DNA of 64,000 nucleotides from Tanypteryx hageni (taxonomy: Eukaryota; Arthropoda; Insecta; Odonata; Petaluridae): the NCBI GenBank assembly GCA_028673005.1, contig CM054113.1, positions 210,171,504 to 210,235,503 on the forward strand, in the 5' to 3' direction. Below are positions 1 through 12,356 of this stretch, in pieces; position 1 is the first letter of the stretch, and each line of letters begins with the position of its first letter. The position numbers were made by a program, and so were the translations under genes. The notes under the pieces were generated by a model. It was given only the letters and a program-made list of their open reading frames with translations. It did no database searches and had not been told where the DNA came from.

Positions 1-1762
1 GAAACTGAATGATCCTGAAATGCATTGAGCCTGACTGCTGGTGGGTAAATAAGGGCCGATGAGTCACAGGTCGGAGATAAATGGAAGGGGAGGGGGTAAA
101 TGTGTACGAGAAAATTCGCCCGGCTAGCAACTGGACAGAGATTTCTCAGCTGCCTCATTTGACACATTTCTCATTTTGTTCTAGTAGACAGACCCTTACA
201 CATTTCTCGGCATAGTGGACGACAGGCCTTACCCTGGTGTAGAACTGAAATTATTTACATAGTGGAAAAAGGTATGTTCTTTTGGTTCCCAAATCACCCT
301 CATTCAGACAAGAACTAACTTTTTAAAAATTACATGGTCAAACAAAAGAGCCACAAAATTTCTTCCAATGCAATAGTGATAAAATGAAGTAAATTATAAC
401 ATTTTGTATTAATCCTTTGAAAATGTTACCAAAACTAAAATTTATAAAGATACTAAATTGTACTTCAGAGTCAGTAAACAATTCAATCAGGTTGCAATAA
501 ACATGATGAACTCCAGAAATTAACATTTTCAGTTTTAAAATATGTCCCTAATCCAGGCCTAAGTAAAAAAGTACTGGAACAAAAAATGTCAATTTGGTCA
601 CTAAAAAAACCTTTCCAGTGATTTAGGACATAAAACTCATAAATGGGTTTATATTTATATGGGTTTAAAATAACAAACAATCAATAAATCAACATATTTA
701 TTATTAATTTTGAATATATACTGTAAAACTTTCATCGACTGTTACAGCAAATGCTTGAAGTATTTTGAATGCAATTGCTACAAACAAAACTATATATAAA
801 TGGTTATTAGCTATTTAATGAATCCTCATTATGTTATTATTTTTTGTCATTATGGTTTTGCACAAAGTTATTTCTTTATCAATGGACTTTATACTTGGGA
901 TGTGCAAAGCCAATGCTAACAGTCTAAGCAATTCTTAGAATCTTAGCTAATCACATTGCTGTGAAAGCACTTAAGTGTATATGTATGTAAATTTCAAATA
1001 GCTAGTTTAAGAATATTTTGATTGTGTAATATGTCATTAAAAGTATATTGCACCCACATACAAGAAAAATCTCATTTAGATTTAATAAATGATGTCTAAT
1101 GACACCTACTGGCAAATATATCAATTTGCATTTCTTGAAGAAATTGATAAAGTAAGATGGGCCTGTGGACTATAGATTGGGGACTCCTGCTCTAAAAGAT
1201 TTGAATTCAATATTAATTCACCAACAAGAAAAATAAAGAAAACAAATTTTAAAGCAGATTTTTATCTAATATTTAGGCTTGGACTTGATAAAAATATTTA
1301 CAGTAAATATAATTAGTAATATTGCTGCATTTATAGAAAAATAAAAATATTAACAAATATAGTAAGATAATATGAACAAAATAAAAAGCTCAAAATAACA
1401 ATTCTAGTTTTATTTGGGATTACATCTGTAATCCTTATTAGTCCTTAATTATTTATAGAAATAAATTACAAAATTACCGCTTCTTCATCACTTTAACAAA
1501 ATCTCATAAGAACAATGCGTTACAAAAATGGTTGCTATGAAAATTCATTTGGAAGTTCATAAAGCAGACTCAAAATTATCACAAACTATAATGACCATGA
1601 TGAAAATGTTAATGGCAAAAATTAACTTGAAAATAATCAATTATTAGAGTTCTCTCAGTATTTTAGCAACAGTCATTCCTCACAATTCCTTTGGCTTTAA
1701 ATAATTAAATGAATCAATTCCTGAATGAGTTTTTCATTCAATATTCAAATAATTATCCATGG
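1..1762. other. AT-rich intergenic DNA 3' of B4GALT7
   Basis: No coding region is supported here. The stretch is AT-rich and contains only short chance reading frames. Around 1150-1185 a G-rich tract ending in GGGGACTCCTG resembles the terminal repeat of a hAT transposon, but no partner end or target duplication was found. The 3' UTR of B4GALT7 (minus strand) must lie just below 1763; no single polyadenylation signal stands out. Confidence 0.5.
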
Positions 1763-4700
1763 CTAGCTGCCATGAGAAATTACTGACAAATGAGGAGGTG
1801 AATGCGAGGATGTATGAGCCTGAGGAGTTGCGACTATTGGAGTACATTCACACCATGGGGTGACTATTCGGTCACAATGTAATCTGACTTCCAATAGTGA
1901 TACTGGTTCACCACCATCCACAGATAGCTTACGGTGTGATTCTAGAGTATAGCGTAATGTTGATAGACCAGTCTGCCGATCTCTTCTCCTGGTCACTTCA
2001 CGCTGGTTATAGCACTTTGCCATATCTCGGCGACGGCGTAATCTGTCATGAATGTGCCTGATAAAATTGGAAATCATTAGAATGAGTTTTATTTATTTCA
2101 TTTATAACTTATAAAATAAACTATAAGGTTCTAGCCTCAACTTAGTTTAATTCCATTATTAAGAACTAGAGACAACTTACTAATACATACCACAGTTTAT
2201 TAGTTACAAGAATGCCTTTATAATCATTGCTAATGTGTTTCATGAATAGGTGACAATTATCGAAATGACAATAGTCGAAGCACGTTTATCCCATAGGAAC
2301 AACATTGTGACAGAGACTGCGTTCTGTCTGACCCCATCACCAACATATAAAATTGATTTTTATGCCTCCTCTGTGCTATAAATCAATAGTAAAGGCCTTT
2401 CTATTTAAGAATAAACTAAATGATGGTGAAAAATGATAATTGGAGATGACAATGAGCACAGGTGACAAATAGCAAGGGACATCTGTACAAAAAGCATCTT
2501 TAGAAAATAAGATCCAGTCTCAGCAGTTTTCTTACCAGCATCAAACTCTTTAATCACTTTCAATTTAAGCTCCAGAGAAGTAAAATTTTGAGGCCTCTTT
2601 GCAATGCATGCACTTAAACTAGCTGTGGAAACCATGGGTATTTTATTTATGCCCAAAAAATAGCTTGTTCTGTTAAAAAATAATGAAGATCACTCAGATT
2701 GGGCAATCAAAATGACGATTTAACTGATACTGATGCCGAAAAATAATGCGACTGCCAATCCACAATCATAGAAGAACAGATCTGGAAATTCCATCGCAGT
2801 ACAAGGAACATCCACTAGGCATTAGTACCAGTATAGTTAAGCTGGACTGATACTACTACAATCAGCATGAGACAATCATCAGTTGTTCGAAGAACAATGA
2901 TACCTAAATCAAATGTATTAATGTATAAATGATGGCTGATTGAAGCAACAATTATTGAACGATGGTTGATCGAGGCATCCCTGCATTTAAAATTTACAAA
3001 CCAGATTCCTATGCTTAGCACTATCATTAGTTAAAAGATACAGACAGATACATAACAAATATGTGGATAGGAGAGAGAGGGGGAAAGCTCAACGGTATTG
3101 GATAAAAAGGTTGGTGTAGAGAAAGGGAGTAGTATGGTGACTCAAGCTGTATAAAACAAGCTACTATATAGGGGTGAATGGAAGGAGAACAAATAGTCAA
3201 GAAGCATGGTTAACAGTATTGTGGTACACAGCATATACAGTAAACTCTCATTAGCACAAACTCAGCTAACACAAACACTTGGTTTACACAAACAAATATT
3301 TTCTCCAGCACAGAATGTATGGATTAATATACATATGTGAATTTGTTGGTTAACACGAAATTCACTTATGACAAACTTCAAACAAAATTCAAGATCTAAG
3401 AACTCAAGTAATCAGTTAACACAAATGCTTGTGTTTAATCAAACGTATATTAGAGCCATAAGACTTTATTTCTGGTAGAGGGGTTGTTTGTGTAAAAAGT
3501 AAAATACATGGATGCCATGGAATTCTAACAATGGTGAGTCAGCAACTGTCTTCATTCCTACCTACCTTGACCCTTCAGTCATCTCTCATCTTTCATGAGT
3601 GCCTTAAACAGAAGAAGACGTTACAAACACGGATGCTTTCATTGTGTTAACATAGGTATTTGCATTCCTTACGATAATTTTTCCAGTCAAACAGATTACC
3701 AGAAAGGAAGGAAGGAAAATATTTTGCCTGATATCACCATTCACGATGAAAAATGGTGTGCCTTGATACAATAGCAATTCTAATGGGGATATATGACTGC
3801 TAAATGCTCAAATTCGCAAGGTACTGAGAGCTTACTGCACTTCTGGACTATTTACCATGCCTGCGAGAACATGGCTGTGCAAGGACAGAAGTGTTTTTCT
3901 CTCACTCCAAGAAGTGGAGCTCAAACATTCTGGTGGGCTCATGAGTGTCATCAAATGAAATTTATATTTTAAATTTGACCTTCACCCTGCCGAAAAAAAA
4001 TCATAGGCCAAGCAATTCCAACAGTGTCCTCTGTTTCCTGCCACAAAAAATGCCATATTTAGCAGGATGACTATGGCTCGACCAACAAAATTGTTAGAGA
4101 ATAGTTCTGCGTAAACATTCATCTATATAAATGGATACACAAGCTGCAAAAGAAAACCAACTTCAATTACACTGGCAACAAAAATGAATATACTAGAGGT
4201 AATGGAATGGGGAACTGTTTCCAAAACAAGAATTACAGAAAAATATAAAATTCTGAAATCTACACTGTCCACAATTGTGAAAAATAAAGGGACAATCGAA
4301 CAAGCTGTATCTGCAGGGTCGACAACGAAAATCAAAAGCCCACATGATTTAGATTTAGTAAAAGTAAGTTACATACATATTTACATCATTTAACTTCAAT
4401 GTAAACATTTTAAACTTGCAGATAATGGAAAAGTGACAAGAATAAACATCTACTTCTGGTCCACAGATTTTAGCTAAAAACTAATAAGTTCTTGACTTTC
4501 TAATGTAAATGCTAAATATGAAATCTTATGCTGATTGGATTATTAGTTTTCGAGTTAGAACACCCTCAAAATTCTGGTCACACACACACACAGATATCAC
4601 CGAGAAAATAGTCAAAACGTGTTCAGGAGACCTTAAAACATGTATTTCCATTGAAATCTTGAATTTGATTTTTTTATGAAAAGAATACTTTCTCTATAGG

Positions 4701-7700
4701 TTGTATATGGAGAAAGTAATTCATGTGGATTTATATGTCTATATGCCAAGCAGTGGCCTACCAGAAAATGTGTAGGACCCCCATCAAAACAAATTTGAAG
4801 TCCTGGAAAAAATTTAAGGTCCTCACAAAAAAATTGGGACCCCTTGGGCCATGGGCCCTCCACTGCACAGGGGTGTCCGGCATGCCAATGATGCTAAATA
4901 TAAAAGTAGGAATCAGAGGCCAATGACTGCCGTCCTTACTCATGGCATATTTGGTCTTGGGCATCTTCATCATGACAGATTCATTCTTGCATCAGCTTTT
5001 TTAACAACAATGAATTCACTTGCTACTTTTTCCATAAGTAGTATAGGAGAAAGTTTTGTTTTCATGAAAAAAATTTATTTCGAGGTTTCAACGGAAATAC
5101 ATGTTTTGGGGTCCCCTGAACACGTTTTGACCATTTTCTCGATGATGTTTGTGTGTGTGTACGTGAGTTTTTTGTGGGTGCTCTTAACTCAAACACTATT
5201 CATTAGGTCAATGCGAAATTTTATATTTAACATTTTTATGAAAGTCACATGAACTGATTAGTTTTTGGTAAAAATCGGTCAACCGGAAGTGTGTGTTTAC
5301 TCTTGTCACATCCATTATTTTGAAATATATGCTTTAATATTTTATGCATGTAAAAATTTTATGTGGCCACCACATGACTTTCTCCATATCTGTAATATTT
5401 CTAAAAATTCCAAATAGGGTATGTAATAATAAATATTTTAAGAAACTGCGAGAAAATTTTAGACTTTACAAAGAACAGAAATAAACTCAAACTATAGCTT
5501 TCTGATATTGGATATAGCCAAAGCTCCAACAATTAAGAAAAGAAATTGGAGCGTTACTTAGAAGTAACTAAGCATCAATTGTCAACAGTCGTCGGTAGGT
5601 GGCGTGGTGATGGCAGCTAAAAATATAAGATATCTCTTAAACAATGCATTATGTGGAAAAATGATTCGAAAAAAGATTGTAGAAAATTAAATTTCCTACA
5701 ACTTTTATTCCAATACATTTTTATATTTATCAAATATTAAAGCAAATATTTCAAAATAACGGAAAAGTGACAAGAGTAAACACCCACTTCCGGTTGACCG
5801 ATTTTTACTAAAAACTAATCAGTTCTTGTGACTTTCATAAAAATGATAAACAAAATTTTGCATTGACCTGATTAATAGTTTTTGAGTTACAGCACCCACA
5901 AAAACGCCATCACATATACACACACAGACATCACTGAGAAAATGGTCAAAACGTGTTTAGGGGACCTCAAAACGTGTATTTACATTGAAATCTCGGCCTT
6001 TTTTTTCATGAAAACAATACTTTCCCCTATACTACACATATGGAGAAAGTAAAAATGTAGTGGATTAAAAGCTGTAGGAAAGTTAATTTTCTACAACCTT
6101 TGTTTGAAACATTTTCCCATATAATGCATTGTTTAAGAGATATCTTAAAAACTAAATTATTTAGCTGCCACCACTATGCCACCTACCGATGACTAATGTT
6201 AACAATTGATGCTTAGTTTTGTCTTAGTAACGCTCCTTTTTATTTTCTTAATTGTTGGAGCTTTGTGGCTATATCAGAAGGCTATGGTTTGAGTTTATTT
6301 CTGTTCTTTGTGAAGTCTATAATTTTCTCGCAGTTTCTTAAAATATATATTATTATGTAACCTATTTTGAATTTTTAGAAATATTACAGGTATGGAGAAA
6401 GTTATGTGGTGGCCACATCAGATTTTTTATTAAATTAGTCTCAGAAATATTTTATGCAAAAGTCTTAGTATTTGAAATGGTCTGTTTTTTGGTACCATCC
6501 TCTATATCAGCATTTCTTAAACTTGAGTCCCTAATCTGAGGACCCCTTTCATGCAACTTTCTTTGCTGTGGGGACCTTCTGGACTACTGCTGGGGACCCC
6601 TGGAGATCCATGGAGAACCGCTACTCTATATAATCTAAATTCTTGTTAAGTAGTTTATTAAACCTTGCTCATTGACATATGGCCATATAATATTTAATTT
6701 ATTAACTTTTATTATAAATGGGGGTGCCGACGGTGTAGTGGTTAGGATGCTAGAGGCTATTTGCCAGCTGCTCGAAAAGGCAGCAGGCACAAATCCTGCA
6801 CAAGGAGAATTTTTTCCGAGGTCGCCCAGCCCCGTTTGTGCGGTTTGAGGAGACTGCACAAATTCAGCGTTCCTGTCCTTCCGAAGGGACGTTAAGCAGT
6901 TGGGCCCCTTGGTGCTTTGCGCAATGAGTAGTCTAATGCCGGCACAGAGTTTACCTCCTCCAATCTGTCTGTACATATATCCAGTTGACGACAGTGCAAA
7001 ATCACCATAGCCATCAAAGCACTTAAAAAATAAATGACTACTACTACTTTAATTATAAATAAAACAGTTTATTCAGTGCTCATTTCATAATAATCACTGG
7101 CAGTCTTCAACTTGTGATTATTTTTTATATTAAAATATATATTCCAACTTACCTAAATGTGTCATGAATGCCTGTGGAAATGTTTTGTGGGCGAGTGATG
7201 TTAAGACCGGCTTCCTTAAGCCTGACGTAGAATTCATCGTCCTCAAGGCCCCAACCCCAATACTTGTTACTCATCCCATTCACTAGTTTAAAATGCTTCC
7301 TGAATTTATGGACATTAACCAGAAATGAAAAATTAGGCATAAGACAAAATTCGTTAGAACAGCAGAAATAGAAATAAAATGTTTCATACAAGCATATAAC
7401 TTGTTTTCACCATTGGTCAACAAATCCTATGACACTAGACATTCGTATTTGTTTATGTGCTATTATTAAGGTGATCAGATTTTCAAAATCTCAAAAGAGG
7501 ACATTCAAAAAAATAAGGAGTAAAAAAGTGTTGATCACAAAACTCTTTTATTTATTTATCACTACTATGAACTTTTTATATCAAATCAATATTTGTTTTT
7601 ATTGACTTAAAAAATCACAGCATTTTTTATCTAAATTTACTTTTATTACAGCCTGCGCAGTAGCACATTCCAAAGATATTTCAGTGTTTTCGCCGGTCCG

Positions 7701-9484
7701 AACATCATTGATGATTGAAAACATTTTTTCCACTGCTACATTTGCTCCTGGTAGTGCAAAACAAAATCCGATCATCAACAACAGATTTGGATATGATATA
7801 AGCTCCAAATCAAAATGAGCAAAGATTTCCACCCAGTGTTTATTCACACAAATATTAATTTGATTCCATACATTTAATTTTTCTGCATTACTATATAAAT
7901 TTGCCTTATTTCATCATACACTGTCATTTATACTAATTATGAATTATAAATTCTAATGCTCTGACAACATCTTCTCAGTTGATTTCTTTTTTTAACACTG
8001 TCAATACAAAATATTAAAAATATCCAGTTCTTCCAAGTACAGTTTCAGTCATGTTCCCATCAGACTGATGATAGTTTGATTTTGTTTGCTGAATACTTAT
8101 ATACTTTAAATAGTTAATCATGGTCATAATTACAAAAATGCATGAGAAGAGGATAAAAGAGGTCATTATTTTTAAAGAGGACAAACAAAAGAAGTCCTCT
8201 TGAAAAGAGGATGTCTGGTCACCTTAGCTATTATGTAACATAATATCTATGTTGCCATAGACAAAGTTGTAGCAGTTACTTTGAAATCTTGTGTAAATAC
8301 TAAATTTTATGTGCTACGATAAATTTTGTGCATAACTGAAAGCTAAACTTGCCTTTTAAGAATTAAAATACCACCTACAAAGGTGGGATAATGATATCGA
8401 GGGTGCAAGTGTGGTGCAGCTAGATGTACTGGCCCATTGGCTGGGTAATCATATGAAAGGTTGGAATTTAGTGGTAAAAGGTCTACATCATGCATGGCTA
8501 CATAATCACAGCCATCTATCATTGACAATTCAAAGCCCACATTGATCAGAGATGCTCTATTGAAACGATAGGTGTCCACCTGAAAAACACAGGTTACCAT
8601 TATATATATTAGGAATACTGATAAATCACAATTTAAGCAATTAACTTTAAACTTTAAATATACAAGCAAAGCTACAGACATATTCATTAAATAAAATTTT
8701 CAACAGTGGAAGACATACAAATGAAACACATCACTATTGTATCCCAATTTAATTTAAATACATGAAAAATATTGTTTCAAGTGGAAGAATAGAAACACTC
8801 AACAGAAAGATAATTTAAGACAAATCCAAAAGTATGAATACTATGAAATTTTATAAAGCAAAGAAATTGTAAACGAACTAGTAAAACTTATGAAGAAAAT
8901 GTGTAATCAAGTAACCATAACATTCTTTAGGCTAATGGCAGTCTTATAAACCACAATCTGTTAAAATAAACAAAACAGCTTTTAAGCCAGAATGTTTCAT
9001 GCACAACTGAGCATTGCAGGATGTCATATACCTATAAATGTAACAACAATATTTATTTTTGTACCGCCAGAAATGAGATTCCTTGTAATTAAGAATCTTT
9101 ACCTGATTCATGACATATATATGATTTACGATGTTCTGTTTCTTCAAAAAGTTTTGCATATGGGGTATGAAGACCATCAGTTCCTCAAATCTATCCCGAT
9201 AGGGAACCAATACTCCAAGCTTATGACGTGCATTTTGATTTCGATTTTCTAAATAATTTTCTACAAAAGTAGGTTTACTATGCGTAGTTTGGTCTTCACA
9301 GTGACAACCATCTGAAACGATTTCGCTGTTCACATAGATGCATAGAAAATGAAACATGATGCTAATGCAATTAAGCATTCAAAAACTTACCTGTAATAGG
9401 AGAAATTGCTAAAAAGTATGTGATAACAAGTGTGCCAAAAAGACACAAAGCAAAGAACTTGACAGTCAAAATCCTCCATGCCAT
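1763..9484 (-). CDS. B4GALT7: beta-1,4-galactosyltransferase 7 (xylosylprotein 4-beta-galactosyltransferase), five coding exons
   Basis: Adds the first galactose to xylose in the proteoglycan linker tetrasaccharide; a Golgi type II membrane enzyme. Coding exons, minus strand: 9484-9391, 9311-9103, 8579-8353, 7299-7153 and 2057-1763, total 972 nt, i.e. 323 residues, close to the roughly 327 of the human enzyme. All phases agree. The start is the first ATG in frame; upstream in the same frame there is a stop. Residues 4-30 form the membrane anchor. The catalytic domain shows [14 protein letters not shown] (63-76), [11 protein letters not shown] (107-117), the metal-binding DVD (132-134) and [10 protein letters not shown] (191-200), and ends near TPWCEC. 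The intron after the third coding exon starts with GC (AAAAG|GCAAGT), a rare but known GC-AG class. The 5.1 kb last intron is full of transposons. The C-terminal tail is somewhat longer than in mammals. Assignment to the GALT7 subfamily is confident. Confidence 0.95.
2405..2656 (-). pseudogene. Tigger/pogo transposase remnant, N-terminal DNA-binding part
   Basis: A short minus-strand reading frame contains [20 protein letters not shown], the first helix-turn-helix of CENP-B/Tigger transposases (family pattern: EEKLKVI.EFE.GKS). Nothing of the DDE catalytic domain follows and the frame soon ends, so this is a fragment. It lies in the last intron of B4GALT7. Subfamily cannot be told. Confidence 0.55.
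3238..4393 (+). mobile_element. 5' part of a Tigger/pogo DNA transposon
   Basis: The left end begins after a TA with CAGTAAACTCTCATTAGC, a typical pogo-type terminus. About 900 bp downstream, a reading frame from 4148 (lysine-arginine rich, then [15 protein letters not shown] and [10 protein letters not shown]) matches the N-terminal helix-turn-helix of Tigger/CENP-B transposases. The frame stops at 4391 and no catalytic domain or right end is seen. The truncated copy of the 0.7 kb element described below starts shortly after. It is a dead copy within an intron. Confidence 0.6.
4423..4717 (+). repeat. Truncated copy of the ~0.7 kb interspersed element (right half)
   Basis: The tract runs from a sequence like AAAAGTGACAAGAATAAACA to the conserved right end TATGGAGAAAG and matches the right half of the complete copies at 5358-6048 and 42243-42976. 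The left half is missing. Confidence 0.75.
5025..6422 (-). repeat. Outer copy of the ~0.7 kb element, split by a second copy
   Basis: Two separated pieces, 5025-5357 and 6057-6422, together match one minus-oriented copy of the element: the first piece holds its right half and the second its left half, ending in the hairpin-like GTGGTGGCCACATCAG. The gap is filled by a complete copy in the opposite orientation. The order of events is therefore readable: this copy inserted first. Confidence 0.8.
5358..6048 (+). mobile_element. Complete ~0.7 kb unclassified element, nested copy
   Basis: About 690 bp, left end near ATGTGGCCACCACATGACTT, right end TATGGAGAAAG, flanked on both sides by GTAAAAAT (5350-5357 and 6049-6056), which looks like an 8-bp target duplication. 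Near both ends the motif CTTTCTCCATAT appears in inverted orientation, offset by about 27 bp on the left, where a small hairpin (ATGTGG..CCACAT) precedes it. No coding capacity. Probably a nonautonomous DNA element; the superfamily cannot be named from this sequence. Confidence 0.75.
6718..7050 (+). repeat. tRNA-derived SINE
   Basis: The head reads like a tRNA gene with RNA polymerase III boxes: box A-like TAGTGGTTAGGATG near 6737 and box B-like GGCACAAATCC near 6786. A unique body of about 220 bp follows, and the 3' end is AT-rich with a short ACT microsatellite (ACTACTACTAC). It lies in the last intron of B4GALT7. The small reading frame on the opposite strand is not taken as a gene. Confidence 0.7.
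7467..8226 (-). mobile_element. hAT transposon remnant with perfect 8-bp target duplication
   Basis: The ends are inverted repeats (TAAGGTGATCAG at left; CTGGTCACCTTA at right), and GCTATTAT lies directly outside both (7459-7466 and 8227-8234). Inside, the minus-strand frame 7599-7847 carries a hAT C-terminal dimerisation region ([20 protein letters not shown], then FSIINDVRT). Most of the transposase is deleted. The same terminus, AAGGTGACCA, recurs near 10334 and 12339. Confidence 0.85.
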
Positions 9485-9876
9485 TCCATGGAATCTCTGA
9501 GAGACCTTCCGGAAACAATCATCAAGGAATACCTTGTTTCTAAAGGAGAAAAAGATTTTAACAGAATGTTAAATTATGATGAAATGTAAACAAACATGGT
9601 ATATGAATTGTTTATGCGGTGACTATTGAATGCTCGAAAGTTTTCCAATGTTAATAATCCAAGCTACGAGTCAGTCATATAAGCTTACAGGAAACATAAT
9701 TACGTAATTTTTGAAGTAATTTTTAACTTCAGAGTAATATAACAATTAAAAATCAAAAATATTCAACGCAAACTAAAGATCTAAAGTAAATACAAGAGGA
9801 AATTACAATTTTTATCTACAGTTTATATTACCAAAAATTGATATGGTAGAATTTTATTAAATCTATTTAAACTTAC

Positions 9877-9990
9877 GTAGATTGCGACAATAACAGTTAA
9901 CTTCATTTGCTAAGACATTATTTTAAAAATATATGAAAACAATACAATCGGCGTTTTTTCGTCGTGCGCATTTCGTGCCACCGCTGTCAT
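9877..9990 (-). promoter_or_regulatory. B4GALT7: Probable 5' UTR exon and promoter region of B4GALT7
   Basis: A good minus-strand donor (CTAC|GTAAGT, exon end at 9877) pairs with the acceptor at 9540. Read through this junction, the frame of the coding exon meets a stop and no ATG, so this exon would be untranslated. The transcription start is not visible; the upper limit of 9990 is a guess. No TATA box is evident; the local sequence is less AT-rich than its surroundings, as in many housekeeping promoters. Confidence 0.5.
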
Positions 9991-10914
9991 AGCAGTGTCA
10001 CCAACAATTTCAAAAATGCGAGCGCTAGTCAAATTATGCTAAGGTTTTTCATTAAAAAATATGAACGATTAATCAGTTTAAGAATAAATGCATGCTGAAT
10101 CTTTCTATATATGTGCTGAAATTTAAACTATGAATTTTATATCATAAACCGAACTAATTTGAGGAAGTAGAAATATTTATTTTTTCTCTGTCAACCATTC
10201 TAATTCCACTCTGATTTTTAGAAAAAAAGAGAATATTTCCTATTCTCCGATGGCTATTAAAACCTCTTCCACAGCATTTAATAGAGACTAAAATGCAATT
10301 TAAATACAAGAAATGAAGAGGATTTATATTACCAAGGTGACCAGATTTTTTTACCAAAAGGGAGGACAAATGGAGTTATTTTTAACAAAAAGGAAGGAAA
10401 ATTTGTTGATGAAAGAAAACCTATTTACATGTCTTATTTAACATTTATTTGAATAAAATAATAATTGAAAATAAGTCTATGCACTACAATATGCTTTCTA
10501 CATTTTAGGTTGTTCATTAAACAATATACTGTAAGCTTGCAAGAAAAAAACGATTGCTTCTATAGAATTATATAAACAATTTTTTCACAGTAACACAAAA
10601 CACACACACATATATCCAGATTTCCATTATGATAAATCATACCACATACATTTCAATTACTGCAATTCAAAAGTGAATTAAACAAACTTTCACCATTACC
10701 ATTAAGTTATCATAAGTGTTCTAGATATTTGAGAGAAAATTCAATCCCAGTGTTAACAAATTACAACCAGGTGAAAAGCATTAAGATTGACAAAAAATTG
10801 CCTCAATTTTGCAAAATAATAATAATGAGTGAATTTTTTATTTTAAGGGTGATATTTAGACTTTTGAGTTCAGTCTTACATATAACCTAGTATGACGAAC
10901 ACAAACATCTATGT
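9991..10914. other. Intergenic DNA with one isolated hAT end
   Basis: No gene is supported. At about 10334 the sequence AAGGTGACCAGATTTTTTTA, followed by GAGGACA, matches the left terminus of the hAT element at 7467; its right end is not found, so the copy is truncated. The remainder is AT-rich without recognisable structure. Confidence 0.5.
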
Positions 10915-10982
10915 GGGATTCGAACCTGTGACCTTATTAACTGTCAGCAGATACTCTAACCACCCATCTACCAAGGCCAGCT
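10915..10982 (-). repeat. tRNA-like sequence, probably a SINE head
   Basis: On the minus strand the stretch contains GGTGGTTAGAGTATCTG (box A region) and GGTTCGAATCC (box B), spaced as in a tRNA. The acceptor ends do not pair convincingly and no anticodon can be assigned, so it is read as the tRNA-derived head of a SINE rather than a working tRNA gene. Confidence 0.55.
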
Positions 10983-11012
10983 AAAATATAACTTATTCTA
11001 AACTGTTATACA

Positions 11013-12340
11013 GGGTGAGTTGGCGAGGTGACCACCTCAGATGCCCTTCCAAAAAGGTCGCCAAATTTTGGGTTCAATGAAATTATTTTCGATGGATTTT
11101 GTCGTGTATTTTCGGAATGCATATTTTTCGTGTTTTTTAATTTAATTGTTATGAAAACAACCTTTTCCTTTTTGATACAGCATCGTCAGGAAAAAATTTA
11201 GAGAGAGCCTATGTTTTCCTGCAGGCGATAGGGATAGGCCAACATCACATACACACAAGAAATGTAAGTATAAACGTTCTAAAATACACATGTCTATCAG
11301 GATTGAATATTCATGTGTTGCGTAAAGCATTTCAGATCACTTTGTTTATTTTAGATAATTATATTTTTTAAATTTACAAGTTTGCACCTTTGCACCGATT
11401 TTTGTTCTTTCCTTATGGGACAATATTGGAATAAAAGCAATCCCTAAAATTTGCAATTTTAAGAAGATTATACTTTTTCCATTGTTTGGTACTAATGCCA
11501 CATATTTTTGCCAAATTTTAATGTTGCAGCAGATCTAGAGATGTGATAATATTTTTCTAATGGTTTAAATTAACAAAATATATATTCCCCATTTAAGTCA
11601 ACCCACCACCTCTTTTATTTATCACAGTGGTTCCCAAAGTGTGTGATATGGACATATGCTTTAAGAGGGAGTCTCAAATCCATAAACTTTGAGAATTGAC
11701 TTAATGGGTACTTATGAAAAGTTTTTTAAAGCCAAAGTCCCATACTATTAAAGCTTTGAAAAGAAAACATGAAAGTAAATATCAAAATAAGTTGCAGAAA
11801 AAATTCATTATGCATGTACAGTGAATAATTTTGAAGAAGAGCTTAAAACATTGGTATTTTTACATTACCAAGTTAACATTATTTAAATAAAATCTGAATG
11901 CATTAACAGAGCCAGGGCATAGGTGAGTTTGAGTGGTTACTGCCTCAGATGGCACTTTTCTAAGGGGAGAATTATAGCACTATCTCCACTGATCTGTGCC
12001 TATGTGTTATGATTTGGAGTAGTATTTTATTTTTTCATCTCAGATGGTAGATTTCTAACCATGACCCTGTGTAATAACAATCTGATTGTTCCTGCCCAGT
12101 TATTACAGAAAAAGAAACTTTTATACCTAGGCTGCATAGTTTTGGTGACACTTTCAATGCTTTTTGAAAAATTTTCAACCTGGATTGGGTAGTGCTGGTA
12201 AATTTAAGTCGTAATTTAAGCACTTTTTTGAGAATGTCTCTTAAAGAGCTCTTCAGTTTGAAAATAGGAAGTCCTATGTTGATAATGTCAACATCAGCTA
12301 CTCTAGTAATTTAGATGATGTATATACTAAATTATACTAA
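11013..12340. other. Repeat-rich non-coding stretch
   Basis: Two related tracts around 11017-11065 and 11920-11965 share a GGTGAGTT..CCTCAGATG core. A third tract, about 11390-11545, resembles 46548-46700 elsewhere in the window. At 11636 CAGTGGTTCCCAAAGTGTG looks like a hAT end with no visible partner. No coding region is supported. Confidence 0.45.
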
Positions 12341-12356
12341 GGTGACCATATATACC

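Noticed and set aside
6635..6976. A 113-residue protein on the minus strand
   Set aside because: It overlaps the tRNA-derived SINE in reverse.
10915..10982. Functional tRNA gene
   Set aside because: Pol III boxes are present, but the acceptor stem and anticodon arm do not fold into a standard cloverleaf by eye.
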